This document shows, piece after piece, positions 6,816 through 13,694 of a stretch of DNA of 13,719 nt. A model generated the notes under the pieces. That model did not search any database. It saw nothing but the letters and a program-made list of their open reading frames with translations, and was not told the origin of the DNA. Position 1 is the first letter of the stretch. Each line of letters starts with the position of its first letter. This DNA is from Bacillota bacterium (lineage in GTDB: Bacteria; Bacillota; Clostridia; Acetivibrionales; DSM-1351). The DNA is taken from contig JAEWZA010000066.1 of assembly GCA_023395575.1 (NCBI GenBank), positions 1 through 13,719 of the forward strand. Direction: 5' to 3'. A program made the position numbers and the translations under genes.

Positions 6816-7506
6816 CTAAAATATCTTCTATTCCAAGAACTATCTGATTTGCACATTTTTTTTGGAAGCTAACACTGGTTAATAGCTTTAAGTCTTCTTT
6901 GTTGGAAATAAAGCCAATTTCTAATAGTATAGCGGGCATGTTTGTATAACGCAAAACATATAAATTTGGACGAGGCATTAAGCCTCTGTCCTTTTTGCAT
7001 AAGTCACCGATTTTTGATTGCATAATTATTGCAACATCCTCTCCAGTCTCTGAATAAGGATTATATGTTGTTAAAACACCCCTTTGGGCAGGATCGTTGA
7101 AGGAGTTGTTGTGAATACTGACAAATAGTTTGCAAGCCTTTTCGTTTGCTATTTTTATTCTGTCTTCAAGGCTTATATAAGTATCATCATTTCTAATCAT
7201 TAGGTAACTTATATCTTTTTTTATTAATATTTTTTCAACTTGTAAGGCTATAGCCAGTGTAATATCTTTTTCTTGTATAGAGCCATTCATTGCACCAGGC
7301 TCCCAGCCACCATGACCGGCATCTATTATTACAGCTGGGGATGGCTCCATTGGTTTCATAGAAAACTCAGAAACAATTGGATTAGGAAAAATATTTATTA
7401 TAGAAAAGCCGTTTTTAGCAAGAAATGTGACTATTGATAGCAAAATAACGGCCATTGAAAGCAAAGCTATTAAAATTTTAAGACTACGTTCACTTGGTCT
7501 TTTCAT
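6772..7506 (-). CDS. N-acetylmuramoyl-L-alanine amidase (Amidase_3, CwlD-like)
   Basis: Zinc amidase that cuts the bond between muramic acid and L-alanine in peptidoglycan, acting outside the membrane. The 244-residue product has an N-terminal membrane segment (about 9-30), then the Amidase_3 domain: VIIDAGHGG (zinc His65), IQEKDITL (zinc Glu79), LFVSIHNNSF (zinc His132) and ILLEIGFISN (catalytic Glu196). Size, single anchor and absence of binding repeats resemble CwlD, which makes muramic lactam in the spore cortex; that specific role is inference. The in-frame GTG at 7518 overlaps the GGAGG (plus 7512-7516); the ATG at 7506, five bases after it, is the better start. The NlpC/P60 gene upstream ends in its own terminator, so this gene needs its own promoter in 7507-7658. 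Its 3' end overlaps dusB. Confidence 0.9.
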   Translation of the reverse strand: MKRPSERSLKILIALLSMAVILLSIVTFLAKNGFSIINIFPNPIVSEFSMKPMEPSPAVIIDAGHGGWEPGAMNGSIQEKDITLAIALQVEKILIKKDISYLMIRNDDTYISLEDRIKIANEKACKLFVSIHNNSFNDPAQRGVLTTYNPYSETGEDVAIIMQSKIGDLCKKDRGLMPRPNLYVLRYTNMPAILLEIGFISNKEDLKLLTSVSFQKKCANQIVLGIEDILAKYFPDELKSSEEH

Positions 7507-7555
7507 ACAGCCCTCCACTTAAACTCTCAACATAAAATGTGGAATTCAAAAATAT

Positions 7556-7592
7556 TGTTCAATACTTTGAATAGTTTTCATGTTATTGAACA
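7556..7592. promoter_or_regulatory. 9-bp inverted repeat upstream of the amidase gene (possible operator)
   Basis: TGTTCAATA (7556-7564) and TATTGAACA (7584-7592) are perfect reverse complements with a 19-base gap, 50 bases before the amidase start. A related TTTGAATA lies inside the gap. It could be a paired protein-binding site; no known operator is recognised. Confidence 0.4.
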
Positions 7593-7658
7593 GTGATTAA
7601 AATTAGCTTCTATATTTTAAATGCGAAATAGTATTATTTATTTTAACACAAGAAAATG

Positions 7659-7695
7659 AAAAAGGCTTTAGAAAAATTTTTCTAAAAGCCTTTTT
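7659..7695 (-). terminator. Terminator of the NlpC/P60 gene (may work in both directions)
   Basis: Near-perfect hairpin with arms 7659-7676 and 7677-7695: AAAAAGGCTTTAGAAAAA against its complement with one bulged base, with T runs at both ends. It lies about 50 bases past the NlpC/P60 stop codon on the minus strand and isolates it from the amidase gene. Confidence 0.9.
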
Positions 7696-7745
7696 ATATT
7701 AGCAATTTTTTGCATAATAATCTTATTTAATTTTGCAACATAATA

Positions 7746-8606
7746 TTAATTTATTATTCTCCTTGCACCAATGTAACGACTAGAGTAATAATCGCTGCTC
7801 AAGCTTGATATGGTAACTCCTTTTGAAGAGCTAGCATGAATGAATTTTCCGTCACCTAAATAGATACCTAAATGAGACGGACCTTCCTTATAGGTGGTAA
7901 AGAATACTAAATCACCTTGACGAAGATTGCTTTTTGATACACTTGTTCCAATCTTATACTGTTCAGCAGCAGTTCGAGGAACAGAAATATTATTTTTGCC
8001 TAATACATATTGAATATATCCTGAGCAGTCAAAACCGCTTGGTGTAGTTCCTCCCCATACATAGGGAACACCCATAAAGGTTTTTGCAGTACTAATTACA
8101 GCACCTGCTTTAGAGCTAGTTACAGTTGATGTTGTTCCTCTATTTGTAGCTGTGCTTTTATTAGTTGCAGTAGTAGATTTGCTAGTTGTTGTCTTTGACG
8201 TTGTTTTAGTTGATGAACTAACTGTTGTATTTGTACTGGTTTTGGATTTTTGTTTACTTACTGCAGTTTTAGTTGTTGTATTAGCTGTTTTTGTATTTAA
8301 ACTAGATTTATTAGTTGTTGTCTTATTTTCTATAGTCTTTTTATCATTAGTGTTTGTCTGTGCTATAATTTTATCTTCTGTAGCAATTGCTGCTTTTGCC
8401 TCGTCTTCTGTATATATCACTTTATCATTACCAGTTAATAATTGTTTCTTTAGTAATAGCTTTTCTGATTCCAATTGCTTTGATTCACTTATGGCATTAA
8501 CATTTTTACTTGTATTTGCGTTAATATCCAAGTGCGTATAAATTGGCGCTATTGCTATTGCACAAATAGATAATGCTAAAGAAGTTGATAGCAGTTTTTT
8601 ATTCAT
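7746..8606 (-). CDS. Secreted NlpC/P60 family peptidoglycan peptidase
   Basis: Exported cysteine peptidase expected to cut stem peptides of peptidoglycan (D,L-endopeptidase). 286 residues: N-terminal signal sequence (basic MNKK, hydrophobic about 5-22), a charged segment to about 87, a low-complexity linker rich in Thr, Ser, Lys and Asn (about 88-165) and a C-terminal NlpC/P60 domain (about 167-286). Catalytic residues are seen as Cys194 in GFDCSGY, His245 in PSHLGIY and His257 in KFIHASS. No SH3, LysM or choline-binding repeats occur; the linker may span or contact the wall. RBS GGAGG lies four bases before the ATG on the minus strand. It has its own promoter region with a palindrome and its own terminator, so it is monocistronic. 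A long open plus-strand frame inside it is only the complement of the Thr-rich repeats. Confidence 0.93.
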   Translation of the reverse strand: MNKKLLSTSLALSICAIAIAPIYTHLDINANTSKNVNAISESKQLESEKLLLKKQLLTGNDKVIYTEDEAKAAIATEDKIIAQTNTNDKKTIENKTTTNKSSLNTKTANTTTKTAVSKQKSKTSTNTTVSSSTKTTSKTTTSKSTTATNKSTATNRGTTSTVTSSKAGAVISTAKTFMGVPYVWGGTTPSGFDCSGYIQYVLGKNNISVPRTAAEQYKIGTSVSKSNLRQGDLVFFTTYKEGPSHLGIYLGDGKFIHASSSKGVTISSLSSDYYSSRYIGARRIIN

Positions 8607-8623
8607 TTGCCCTCCATTAGTTT

Positions 8624-8663
8624 CCCTATAGCTGATTTAATCAGCAAGATAAATATTATAGGG
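8624..8663 (-). promoter_or_regulatory. Promoter -10 and nested palindrome before the NlpC/P60 gene
   Basis: On the minus strand TATAAT lies at 8660-8655, with no good -35. Just downstream is a perfect 15-base palindrome, GCTGATTTAATCAGC (plus 8631-8645), enclosed by a second inverted repeat, CCCTATA (8624-8630) and TATAGGG (8657-8663). The palindrome would fall at the transcription start, the position of a repressor operator, or form a 5' hairpin. Confidence 0.5.
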
Positions 8664-8744
8664 TTATTTTTGATAGTCATGTAGGGTAGGTCTTATACCC
8701 ATGTGATAAATGCCATGTTTATCTACTATGCCATCATTTATGAG

Positions 8745-8991
8745 AGCTTTGCGCAAAGCTGCTGATAGGCCTATTATAAAGCCTATTTGTATGAAAGAGC
8801 AACCTGTATTTTATGGTAAACCAATTCAAACATAGAGACATAAATGGTTACAGACTTCAATAATAATAGTAGAGAAGAATTATTTGTAACCCAAATGTGG
8901 GCTTTTGCATTTGGAAATGTACATAGCTTGAAAACAAAGTTTGTGCGAAACATAGTGCATTTTCAAGCACCAAAAACCAATAGTGGTTTTT
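8745..8991 (+). promoter_or_regulatory. Hairpin-dense leader region upstream of spoVB
   Basis: Five or more inverted repeats in 250 bases: AGCTTTGC/GCAAAGCT (8745-8760, perfect 16-bp palindrome); ATAGGC/GCCTAT (8765-8770, 8781-8786); GGTTACA/TGTAACC (8846-8852, 8885-8891); CCAAATG/CATTTGG (8891-8897, 8908-8914); GCTTGAAAA/TTTTCAAGC (8926-8934, 8960-8968); and AAAAACCA/TGGTTTTT plus T (8972-8992), which looks like a weak terminator 44 bases before the start codon. No match to a riboswitch I know. It could be a structured leader with an attenuator. The small open frame at 8844-9026 lacks a good RBS and is not called. Confidence 0.4.
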
Positions 8992-9035
8992 TGCAGTGTA
9001 GTGCAAATCAAGAAAACAATATTTAAGAGGTGGAT

Positions 9036-10607
9036 ATGTTAAAAAAAACATTTATTACAGGTGCTATTATACTAATGATTGCGGGATTTATATCTAGAGT
9101 TATTGGTTTTGTATATAGAATCTATTTGTCAAATATAATTGGAGCAGAGGGAATGGGGCTTTATCAGTTAATAGTACCTATTTATACGTTAATTATTTTA
9201 ACCTTGACCTCAGGAGTTTCCATAGCCGTATCAAAAAAAATAGCTGAGGAAATGGCAAAAGGACATCAAATAAATATAAAAAGAATTTCTAGGGTAGGAT
9301 TAATATTTGTGCTGATGGCGAGTACGTTTATTTCGGTTTTTCTGTATATCAATATTGATTTTGTTGTCAATGAATTATTAAAGGACAGCAGAACTTACTT
9401 TTCAGTAATTATTATGATTCCTTGTATTCCGTTAATAGCCGCAGCTTCAGCGTTTAAAGGTTATTTTTATGGGATACAGGATGTTTCACCTACAGCAATA
9501 TCACAAATAGTGGAACAGTTGATAAAGATTTTAATAGTAATGGCTGTAGCATCACAATTTCTAAAGGCTGGACTTGAGTATGCATGTGCACTGGCAACCT
9601 TGGCTATGGCAGTAGGAGAAGTGTCAAATTTGCTCGTGCTAGCTGTTTGCTATAAATATAAAAAATATTCGTTCTTAGATAAAAAATCTGAAAAGGGTAA
9701 AATAAGAAAAAGAAAATTATTTACTTCAATTTTTAGCTGTGCAGCGCCCATTTCAGTTAACAGATTTATAATATCAATTATGGCGGCAGTTGAGGTGATA
9801 CTAATACCCAGAAGATTACTAGCAGGAGGTCTAGATTACATACAATGTATGGAGCAGTATGGTAAGCTAATGGGTATGGCAATGCCTTTGGTGCTTTTTC
9901 CAGAGCTTGTTACGACATCGCTTGCCACAACGCTGGTTCCGGCTATTTCAGAATCTATATCATTAAAAAATTTCAATAGAGTAAATTATAGGATTTCAAA
10001 GTCTATTCAGATAACTATGGTGCTTGGATTTATTTTTATGGCACTTTTCGCCTGCTATCCAGATAAAATAGCAGACATGATTTACCCTGGTCAGAATGTT
10101 GGCAGTACGCTGTTTTTGCTTTCATTTACCTGCATATTTCTCTATTTACAGCAAATTTTAATGGGTATAATGAATGGCTTAGGGAAGCAAGGGCTATTGT
10201 TGTTAAATTCGGTAGTTGGTTCTGTTATAAGAATTTCGTTTGTGTATTTTTTGATTCCTAAATATGGGTTATCTGTATACATAATTGGCATTATTATTAG
10301 CTCTTTTATTGTATGTATTTTAAATTTTAGCACTATAGTTAAAAACACAGGAATGGTGCTGGATTTAAGACATTGGGTGCTTTTTCCATTAGCTGTGACA
10401 GTAGTGTTATTCTTTTTTAGTAAATATATATATAACTTTTTCAATTTTATGAACCTGTACACACCCATTCAAACACTTTTTGCAATAGCTGCATATATTA
10501 TAATAGCTGTATTTTTAATGGCATTGGTTGGTGTTATAAATTGGAGAGAAATTCTTCAGCTTTTTGGAGTGAACAATAAAAAAGTTAGGAAATTCAAGAA
10601 AGATTGA
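9036..10607 (+). CDS. spoVB: Stage V sporulation protein B-type polysaccharide/lipid flippase (MOP superfamily)
   Basis: Polytopic membrane protein of 523 residues, family of SpoVB and MurJ, thought to flip lipid-linked peptidoglycan precursors or polysaccharide units across the membrane; SpoVB is needed for spore cortex formation in Bacillus. The start motif, GFISRVIGFVYRIYLSNIIGAEGMGLYQLIVPIY, read in its parts (ISRVIGF, NIIGAEGMGLYQL), is characteristic of SpoVB-type proteins; about 14 hydrophobic segments follow along the whole length, with a basic cytoplasmic loop near 210-230 (YKYKKYSFLDKKSEKGK). The frame also opens at GTG 9030, but that codon overlaps the RBS; AAGAGG (9025-9030) is placed five bases before ATG 9036. 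The upstream region is rich in inverted repeats. Downstream, hsp18 has its own promoter. MurJ-like general function is a possible alternative. Confidence 0.88.
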   Translation: MLKKTFITGAIILMIAGFISRVIGFVYRIYLSNIIGAEGMGLYQLIVPIYTLIILTLTSGVSIAVSKKIAEEMAKGHQINIKRISRVGLIFVLMASTFISVFLYINIDFVVNELLKDSRTYFSVIIMIPCIPLIAAASAFKGYFYGIQDVSPTAISQIVEQLIKILIVMAVASQFLKAGLEYACALATLAMAVGEVSNLLVLAVCYKYKKYSFLDKKSEKGKIRKRKLFTSIFSCAAPISVNRFIISIMAAVEVILIPRRLLAGGLDYIQCMEQYGKLMGMAMPLVLFPELVTTSLATTLVPAISESISLKNFNRVNYRISKSIQITMVLGFIFMALFACYPDKIADMIYPGQNVGSTLFLLSFTCIFLYLQQILMGIMNGLGKQGLLLLNSVVGSVIRISFVYFLIPKYGLSVYIIGIIISSFIVCILNFSTIVKNTGMVLDLRHWVLFPLAVTVVLFFFSKYIYNFFNFMNLYTPIQTLFAIAAYIIIAVFLMALVGVINWREILQLFGVNNKKVRKFKKD

Positions 10608-10651
10608 GGTAATAAGGGATAATGTAAAGTAAGGGACCTCTATTCAACACC

Positions 10652-10676
10652 AAGGTCAAAGAAAGTCAAAATCAAA
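10652..10676 (+). promoter_or_regulatory. CtsR operator 1 (upstream of the hsp18 promoter)
   Basis: GGTCAAA (10654-10660), GAA, AGTCAAA (10664-10670) fits the CtsR direct heptad repeat (R)GTCAAA with a three-base gap. It lies just upstream of the -35 box. The surrounding 25 bases are repeated exactly at 10716-10740. Confidence 0.85.
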
Positions 10677-10678
10677 TA

Positions 10679-10707
10679 TTGAAGGTTGAGTAGATAGTGA
10701 TTATAAT
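10679..10707 (+). promoter_or_regulatory. Sigma-A-type promoter of hsp18
   Basis: TTGAAG (10679-10684), 17-base spacer, TATAAT (10702-10707); start expected near 10713-10715, giving a leader of about 70 bases. CtsR boxes lie on both sides, the second one over the transcription start. Confidence 0.8.
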
Positions 10708-10715
10708 ATAGCCAT

Positions 10716-10740
10716 AAGGTCAAAGAAAGTCAAAATCAAA
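10716..10740 (+). promoter_or_regulatory. CtsR operator 2 (over the hsp18 transcription start)
   Basis: GGTCAAA (10718-10724), GAA, AGTCAAA (10728-10734). It is an exact 25-base copy of operator 1, 64 bases downstream, positioned to block RNA polymerase at the start of transcription. CtsR itself is not encoded in this window. Confidence 0.85.
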
Positions 10741-10782
10741 AACAAAATATTATATAAATAAAATTTTATGGAGGTGTTTTAT

Positions 10783-11220
10783 ATGTTTGGAATAGTACCA
10801 TTCAGAAACAACAATATTCAAGGAAGATCAGGTTTGTTTGACATCGACAATATGTTTAATGATTTCTTTAATGAACCGTTTATGGGAATTGTAAGTGCAA
10901 GTTCCATAAAAGCAGATATTAAGGAGAATGAAAATGAATTTGTAATCGATGCAGAAATCCCTGGTGTTAATAAGGAAGATATTAAATTGGACTTAAAGGA
11001 TGACAGGCTCACAATTTCAGTTGAAAAAACTGAAGAATCAAAGGAAGAGAAGAATAACTATATCAGAAGGGAAAGAAGATACGGTTCAACTAGCAGAAGC
11101 TTTAGTGTCCAAAATGTAAAAGCTGAAGATGTCTCAGCTAAATATGAAAATGGAATTTTGACAATTGTTCTACCTAAGAGCGAAACTAAAAAGCTTAGCA
11201 GTAGAATTGAGATTCAGTAG
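10783..11220 (+). CDS. hsp18: Hsp20/alpha-crystallin family small heat shock protein
   Basis: Cytoplasmic ATP-independent holdase chaperone of 145 residues that keeps unfolding proteins soluble. N-terminal arm with LFDIDNMFNDFFNEPF, then the alpha-crystallin domain (about 42-135) including VIDAEIPGVNKEDIKLDL, the RRERRYGS loop with SRSFSV, and the closing AKYENGILTIVLPK; the C-terminal IEI (142-144) is the usual I-x-I motif for oligomer assembly. The size and motifs match clostridial Hsp18. ATG 10783 is chosen because GGAGGTG (10770-10776) lies six bases upstream; the in-frame ATG 10768 overlaps this RBS. Two CtsR operators around a sigma-A promoter indicate repression at normal temperature and release on heat or protein-folding stress. 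Transcription probably stops in repeat copy 2 downstream. Confidence 0.96.
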   Translation: MFGIVPFRNNNIQGRSGLFDIDNMFNDFFNEPFMGIVSASSIKADIKENENEFVIDAEIPGVNKEDIKLDLKDDRLTISVEKTEESKEEKNNYIRRERRYGSTSRSFSVQNVKAEDVSAKYENGILTIVLPKSETKKLSSRIEIQ

Positions 11221-11263
11221 TAACTAAACAATTTGTGACAAGCAAGTTTTAATTACTCAAACT

Positions 11264-11280
11264 TCGCACTATTGGTGCGA
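11264..11280. repeat. Short hairpin after hsp18
   Basis: TCGCAC (11264-11269) and GTGCGA (11275-11280) around a five-base loop, 44 bases after the hsp18 stop. Without a T tract it is not a full terminator; it may protect the mRNA 3' end. Confidence 0.4.
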
Positions 11281-11623
11281 TAGAATTATCAATGGTTTGT
11301 TGCCAAAATAATTGCTAGAATTAGTAATGATTCATCGAAGTATTTTTGCCGTCTCACACATTCACCCTCCATGGTTCATAGTGTGCTAAAACCGACATCG
11401 TGTCGGTTTTTTAGCAAAAAAACTTGGAGCTTGCTGAACAGTTGTAAAAATACAACCGTAAACATAGATGAATACTGCTTTTATTATTTCATAAATACTA
11501 AAATTGTATTCATTCAGCAAGCTTTTCTCATACAACTAATTCATGCAATTATTTTTAACCCAACTTTCCATTGATAATGCTACCACACCTGATATTACTA
11601 GGCTTTAAGCAGTATATTCAACT
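11268..11623. repeat. Diverged non-coding repeat, copy 2 (block order D-C-A-B)
   Basis: Counterpart of 1221-1563: D 11268-11277, C 11287-11332, A 11367-11457, B 11571-11623. Overall length is nearly the same (356 against 343 bases) but block C is at the other side of A-B. A 67-codon open frame at 11371-11574 runs through A and into B but is not conserved in copy 1 and has no RBS, so it is not called. The repeat lies directly downstream of hsp18, as copy 1 does downstream of the GH27 gene. Confidence 0.7.
11385..11415 (+). terminator. Terminator-like hairpin in repeat block A, copy 2
   Basis: GCTAAAACCGACA (11385-11397), loop TCG, then TGTCGGTTTTTTAGC (11401-11415); nine to ten continuous pairs followed by six T, with the outer GCTA also able to pair. 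This is the stronger of the two copies and the best candidate terminator for hsp18, 165 bases after its stop. Confidence 0.65.
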
Positions 11624-11684
11624 TCGAAATTTGAGTAAATTATACCAACTCGGCTAGACAAAATAGATGCTATACATTATGACT

Positions 11685-11721
11685 AAATCAATTACTTGTG
11701 GATTTGAGAAGTAATTGATTT
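11685..11721. repeat. 13-bp perfect inverted repeat
   Basis: AAATCAATTACTT (11685-11697) and AAGTAATTGATTT (11709-11721), 11-base loop. No T tract beyond the arm and no gene beside it. Confidence 0.7.
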
Positions 11722-11856
11722 GCAAGTGAGGTGATATAGAAAATTGAAGATAAAGTCTACTTAATAAAATAGTGTGGAAGGAGGATAGAAGTTACCTTTA
11801 GATAATAATTTGAGCAGTTAGTGTTACTCCCTAAAATCATTTTAGATAAATAAATT

Positions 11857-11907
11857 CAAAAAAGAGGTTTGGAAGCAAGTGTGTAATATGCTTTCATACC
11901 TTTTTTG
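11857..11907 (+). terminator. Terminator-like hairpin with no gene upstream
   Basis: Left arm 11857-11877 and right arm 11889-11907 pair with a two-base bulge and two mismatches, ending in six T. The nearest gene stop upstream is 640 bases away, so it may end an unseen small RNA or a lost gene. Confidence 0.5.
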
Positions 11908-12110
11908 TTTATACATAATTAACAGCCATAGATTTTTATATTATAGGGCTTACTCGATGGGTAAGGAAGTTTTAAGTAAAACTAGCCGGCTAAAGGGTAC
12001 TTCTATTAATTACTTAATTATGAGATAAAGCCTGTATTTGCTATTGATATCTATGATTACAGGGTATATGTGAGTATGTATTAAATTTGGAATAAAAATA
12101 TACTATTGAA

Positions 12111-12137
12111 AAAAACACCATGATATGGTATTGTTTT
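12111..12137 (+). terminator. Small terminator-like hairpin
   Basis: ACCAT (12117-12121), loop GAT, ATGGT (12125-12129), preceded by A5 and followed by a T-rich run. The stem is short. No gene precedes it. Confidence 0.35.
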
Positions 12138-12257
12138 ACATGATAATTTGTAGATTAGAGGTGATTCACATAAGTCCTTAAAGCAAAAAATTTTATATAA
12201 TGATAAAAGCTTTAAAATTTGAGTTTAATAAGATAATTACTATAGAATGAAACCTTC

Positions 12258-12287
12258 TTGTATATTTCTTATAACCAAAATTATAAA
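12258..12287 (+). promoter_or_regulatory. Candidate promoter of the metallopeptidase operon
   Basis: TTGTAT (12258-12263), 18-base spacer, TATAAA (12282-12287), about 115 bases before the start codon. Moderate match in very AT-rich DNA, so uncertain. Confidence 0.3.
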
Positions 12288-12400
12288 ATCCTTAGAGACA
12301 ATATATATAGTAAATATTTATCTGTAAGGTGGAGGTTTAACCGTAATTGCTTTTAAGAAGTAAGAAGTACATGAATAAAAATTAAGGAGAATTAATTTAA

Positions 12401-12958
12401 ATGAAAAAAACAAAACTATTTTTATTTGTCGTTATCTGCTCTCTTTCTATTGCAGCTGTGGCATCAAATGTATTTGCTCTTACATATTACTCGAATCCGT
12501 TTGGATATAAATATGCCACACTTAATATAGATACCTTTACATATCTATCGGCACCCTATTTTAGCAATACAGTAAATGCAGTAAATTCATGGAATAGTTG
12601 TAATTTGTCTAGAAATATATCTACAAGTACATCAAATCCTAATAAAATAAGGCAAAGTGCGGAAATTGAGACTTGGTTCGGTTTATACGAACCGCTTGAA
12701 ACTGATACAAGTGGTGCTCAAACCAGATCTTACATTACAACAAAATTTAAAATAACATTAAATACAACTGAACTTAGCTCTGAAAATGATTTTGCAAAAC
12801 AAGCAACAGCCTGTCATGAATTGGGTCATGCTTTCGGCCTTGCACATAATGACGATGCAGATCCGGGGAAAACTATAATGCGTTCTTCAAGTTTGACAGT
12901 AAATACACCACAAACATATGATAAAAATGCAGTTGATTATTTGTGGCCAAATTGGTAA
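12401..12958 (+). CDS. Small secreted matrixin-like (M10-type) zinc metallopeptidase
   Basis: Predicted extracellular zinc endopeptidase of 185 residues. Signal peptide with basic MKKTK, hydrophobic core about 6-22 and probable cleavage after SNVFA (residue 27). The mature part has the metzincin zinc site HELGHAFGLAH (His139, His143, His149, catalytic Glu140) and a Met-turn at TIMRSS (Met160). No propeptide or cysteine switch, no haemopexin or other accessory domain, so it is close to a bare catalytic domain, and latency must be controlled otherwise if at all. RBS AAGGAG (12384-12389) is 11 bases from the ATG, rather far. The next gene follows after 21 bases with a strong RBS, so they are probably one operon. 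Substrate unknown; the membrane-anchored neighbour is a candidate partner. Confidence 0.85.
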   Translation: MKKTKLFLFVVICSLSIAAVASNVFALTYYSNPFGYKYATLNIDTFTYLSAPYFSNTVNAVNSWNSCNLSRNISTSTSNPNKIRQSAEIETWFGLYEPLETDTSGAQTRSYITTKFKITLNTTELSSENDFAKQATACHELGHAFGLAHNDDADPGKTIMRSSSLTVNTPQTYDKNAVDYLWPNW

Positions 12959-12979
12959 TCAATAAGAGGAGGAAAGATT

Positions 12980-13693
12980 ATGAAAATTTTAAATAAAAAG
13001 CTTTTAATCAGTTCACTTAGTATACTTTTTTTGGGACTGATTCTTTTAATTGTTTTTTTTATTAATAGAACACCTGTAGAAGTTTTAAATAATAATATTT
13101 CATTTAATGACTTATCTGATACTTCATCAACACCTGGTAGTGCATCAGCGTCATATAGATATTACGAAAATTATGATCAAGCAGATAAAAAGGCGGATAC
13201 AGTAGTAATAGGTGAGGTTATCAAGGTTAACGAGCCAGAGGAATTGGTAACAGGGGAGACTACCAATACCATAACAGGAGAGAAGGAATCTGTAAGTCAT
13301 GTATATACAGTTTCAGAAATCAAGATAAATAAAGTAATAAAAGGAAATTATTCTGCAGGCGATATAATTAAAATCAAGCAATACGGAGGATTATACAAAG
13401 ACAGAGAATACAGTATGGATGGCATAAAATACTATCAATTAGGTGAAAGACATATCTTCTTTTTGAAAAGCTACGGAGATGCTCCGTGCTCTACTATAAA
13501 TCCTCAGCAAGGAGATATGCTGATAAAAGACGGTAAAACTAGTGCAAGAAACAAAGTACAGTTTATAAAGGATAATATATCCGAGGACTTAGCAGAAAGT
13601 ACTTTAAAAGAAAGAGTAAAATATTTGAAAGATAAGAAAAACGATAATAGCGATAAATCCCAGCAGAGTGCTGACATAATAAATGAAAAGTGA
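12980..13693 (+). CDS. Membrane-anchored exported protein of unknown function, in operon with the metallopeptidase
   Basis: 237 residues. One N-terminal hydrophobic segment (about 8-28) after MKILNKK, with no lipobox cysteine, so it is probably a signal anchor with the rest outside the membrane. About 65-180 look like a beta-rich domain: ADTVVIGEVIKVNEP, VYTVSEIKINKVIKG, GDIIKIKQYGG and RHIFFLKSYGD. The tail (about 195-237) is charged and helical (STLKERVKYLKDKKNDNSDK). I do not recognise a named family, though extracytoplasmic proteins with a similar VIGEV...KVIKG pattern seem familiar from Clostridia; that is memory, not a search. RBS AGGAGG (12967-12972) has an ideal seven-base spacer. Position suggests it is a substrate, inhibitor, regulator or anchor partner of the upstream peptidase; this is inference. 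Confidence 0.8.
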   Translation: MKILNKKLLISSLSILFLGLILLIVFFINRTPVEVLNNNISFNDLSDTSSTPGSASASYRYYENYDQADKKADTVVIGEVIKVNEPEELVTGETTNTITGEKESVSHVYTVSEIKINKVIKGNYSAGDIIKIKQYGGLYKDREYSMDGIKYYQLGERHIFFLKSYGDAPCSTINPQQGDMLIKDGKTSARNKVQFIKDNISEDLAESTLKERVKYLKDKKNDNSDKSQQSADIINEK

Positions 13694-13694
13694 T

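Larger units (their letters stand above)
11624..12400. other. Gene-free AT-rich stretch with hairpins and orphan ribosome-binding-site-like sequences
   Basis: No open frame of useful size on either strand. It contains a 13-bp perfect inverted repeat (11685-11697, 11709-11721), a terminator-like hairpin with T6 (11857-11907) that follows no gene, small hairpins near 11948-11996 (CTTAC/GTAAG, AGTTTT/AAAACT, TAGCCGGCTA), another terminator-like hairpin (12111-12137) and four Shine-Dalgarno-like sequences (11728-11735, 11778-11785, 12157-12165, 12326-12335) without usable start codons and frames behind them. It looks like decayed coding DNA or a set of small RNA genes. Confidence 0.5.

Noticed and set aside
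8152..8541. 129-codon hydrophobic open frame on the plus strand
   Set aside because: It is the complement of the Thr/Ser/Lys-rich linker of the NlpC/P60 gene; Val/Leu runs arise from that composition. No RBS.
8941..8995. Possible third copy of repeat block A
   Set aside because: Only CATAGTGC and a GGTTTTT segment are shared; too little to separate from chance.
8844..9026. 60-codon frame just before spoVB
   Set aside because: Weak RBS, no recognisable motif, and it overlaps several inverted repeats, which explain the region better.
11371..11574. 67-codon frame after hsp18
   Set aside because: Runs through the non-coding repeat, has no RBS and is not kept in the other copy.
11940..12010. 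Possible c-di-GMP or other known riboswitch
   Set aside because: Sequence was compared from memory with GEMM-I, GEMM-II, SAM, purine, ZTP and T-box cores; none of the conserved core strings is present.
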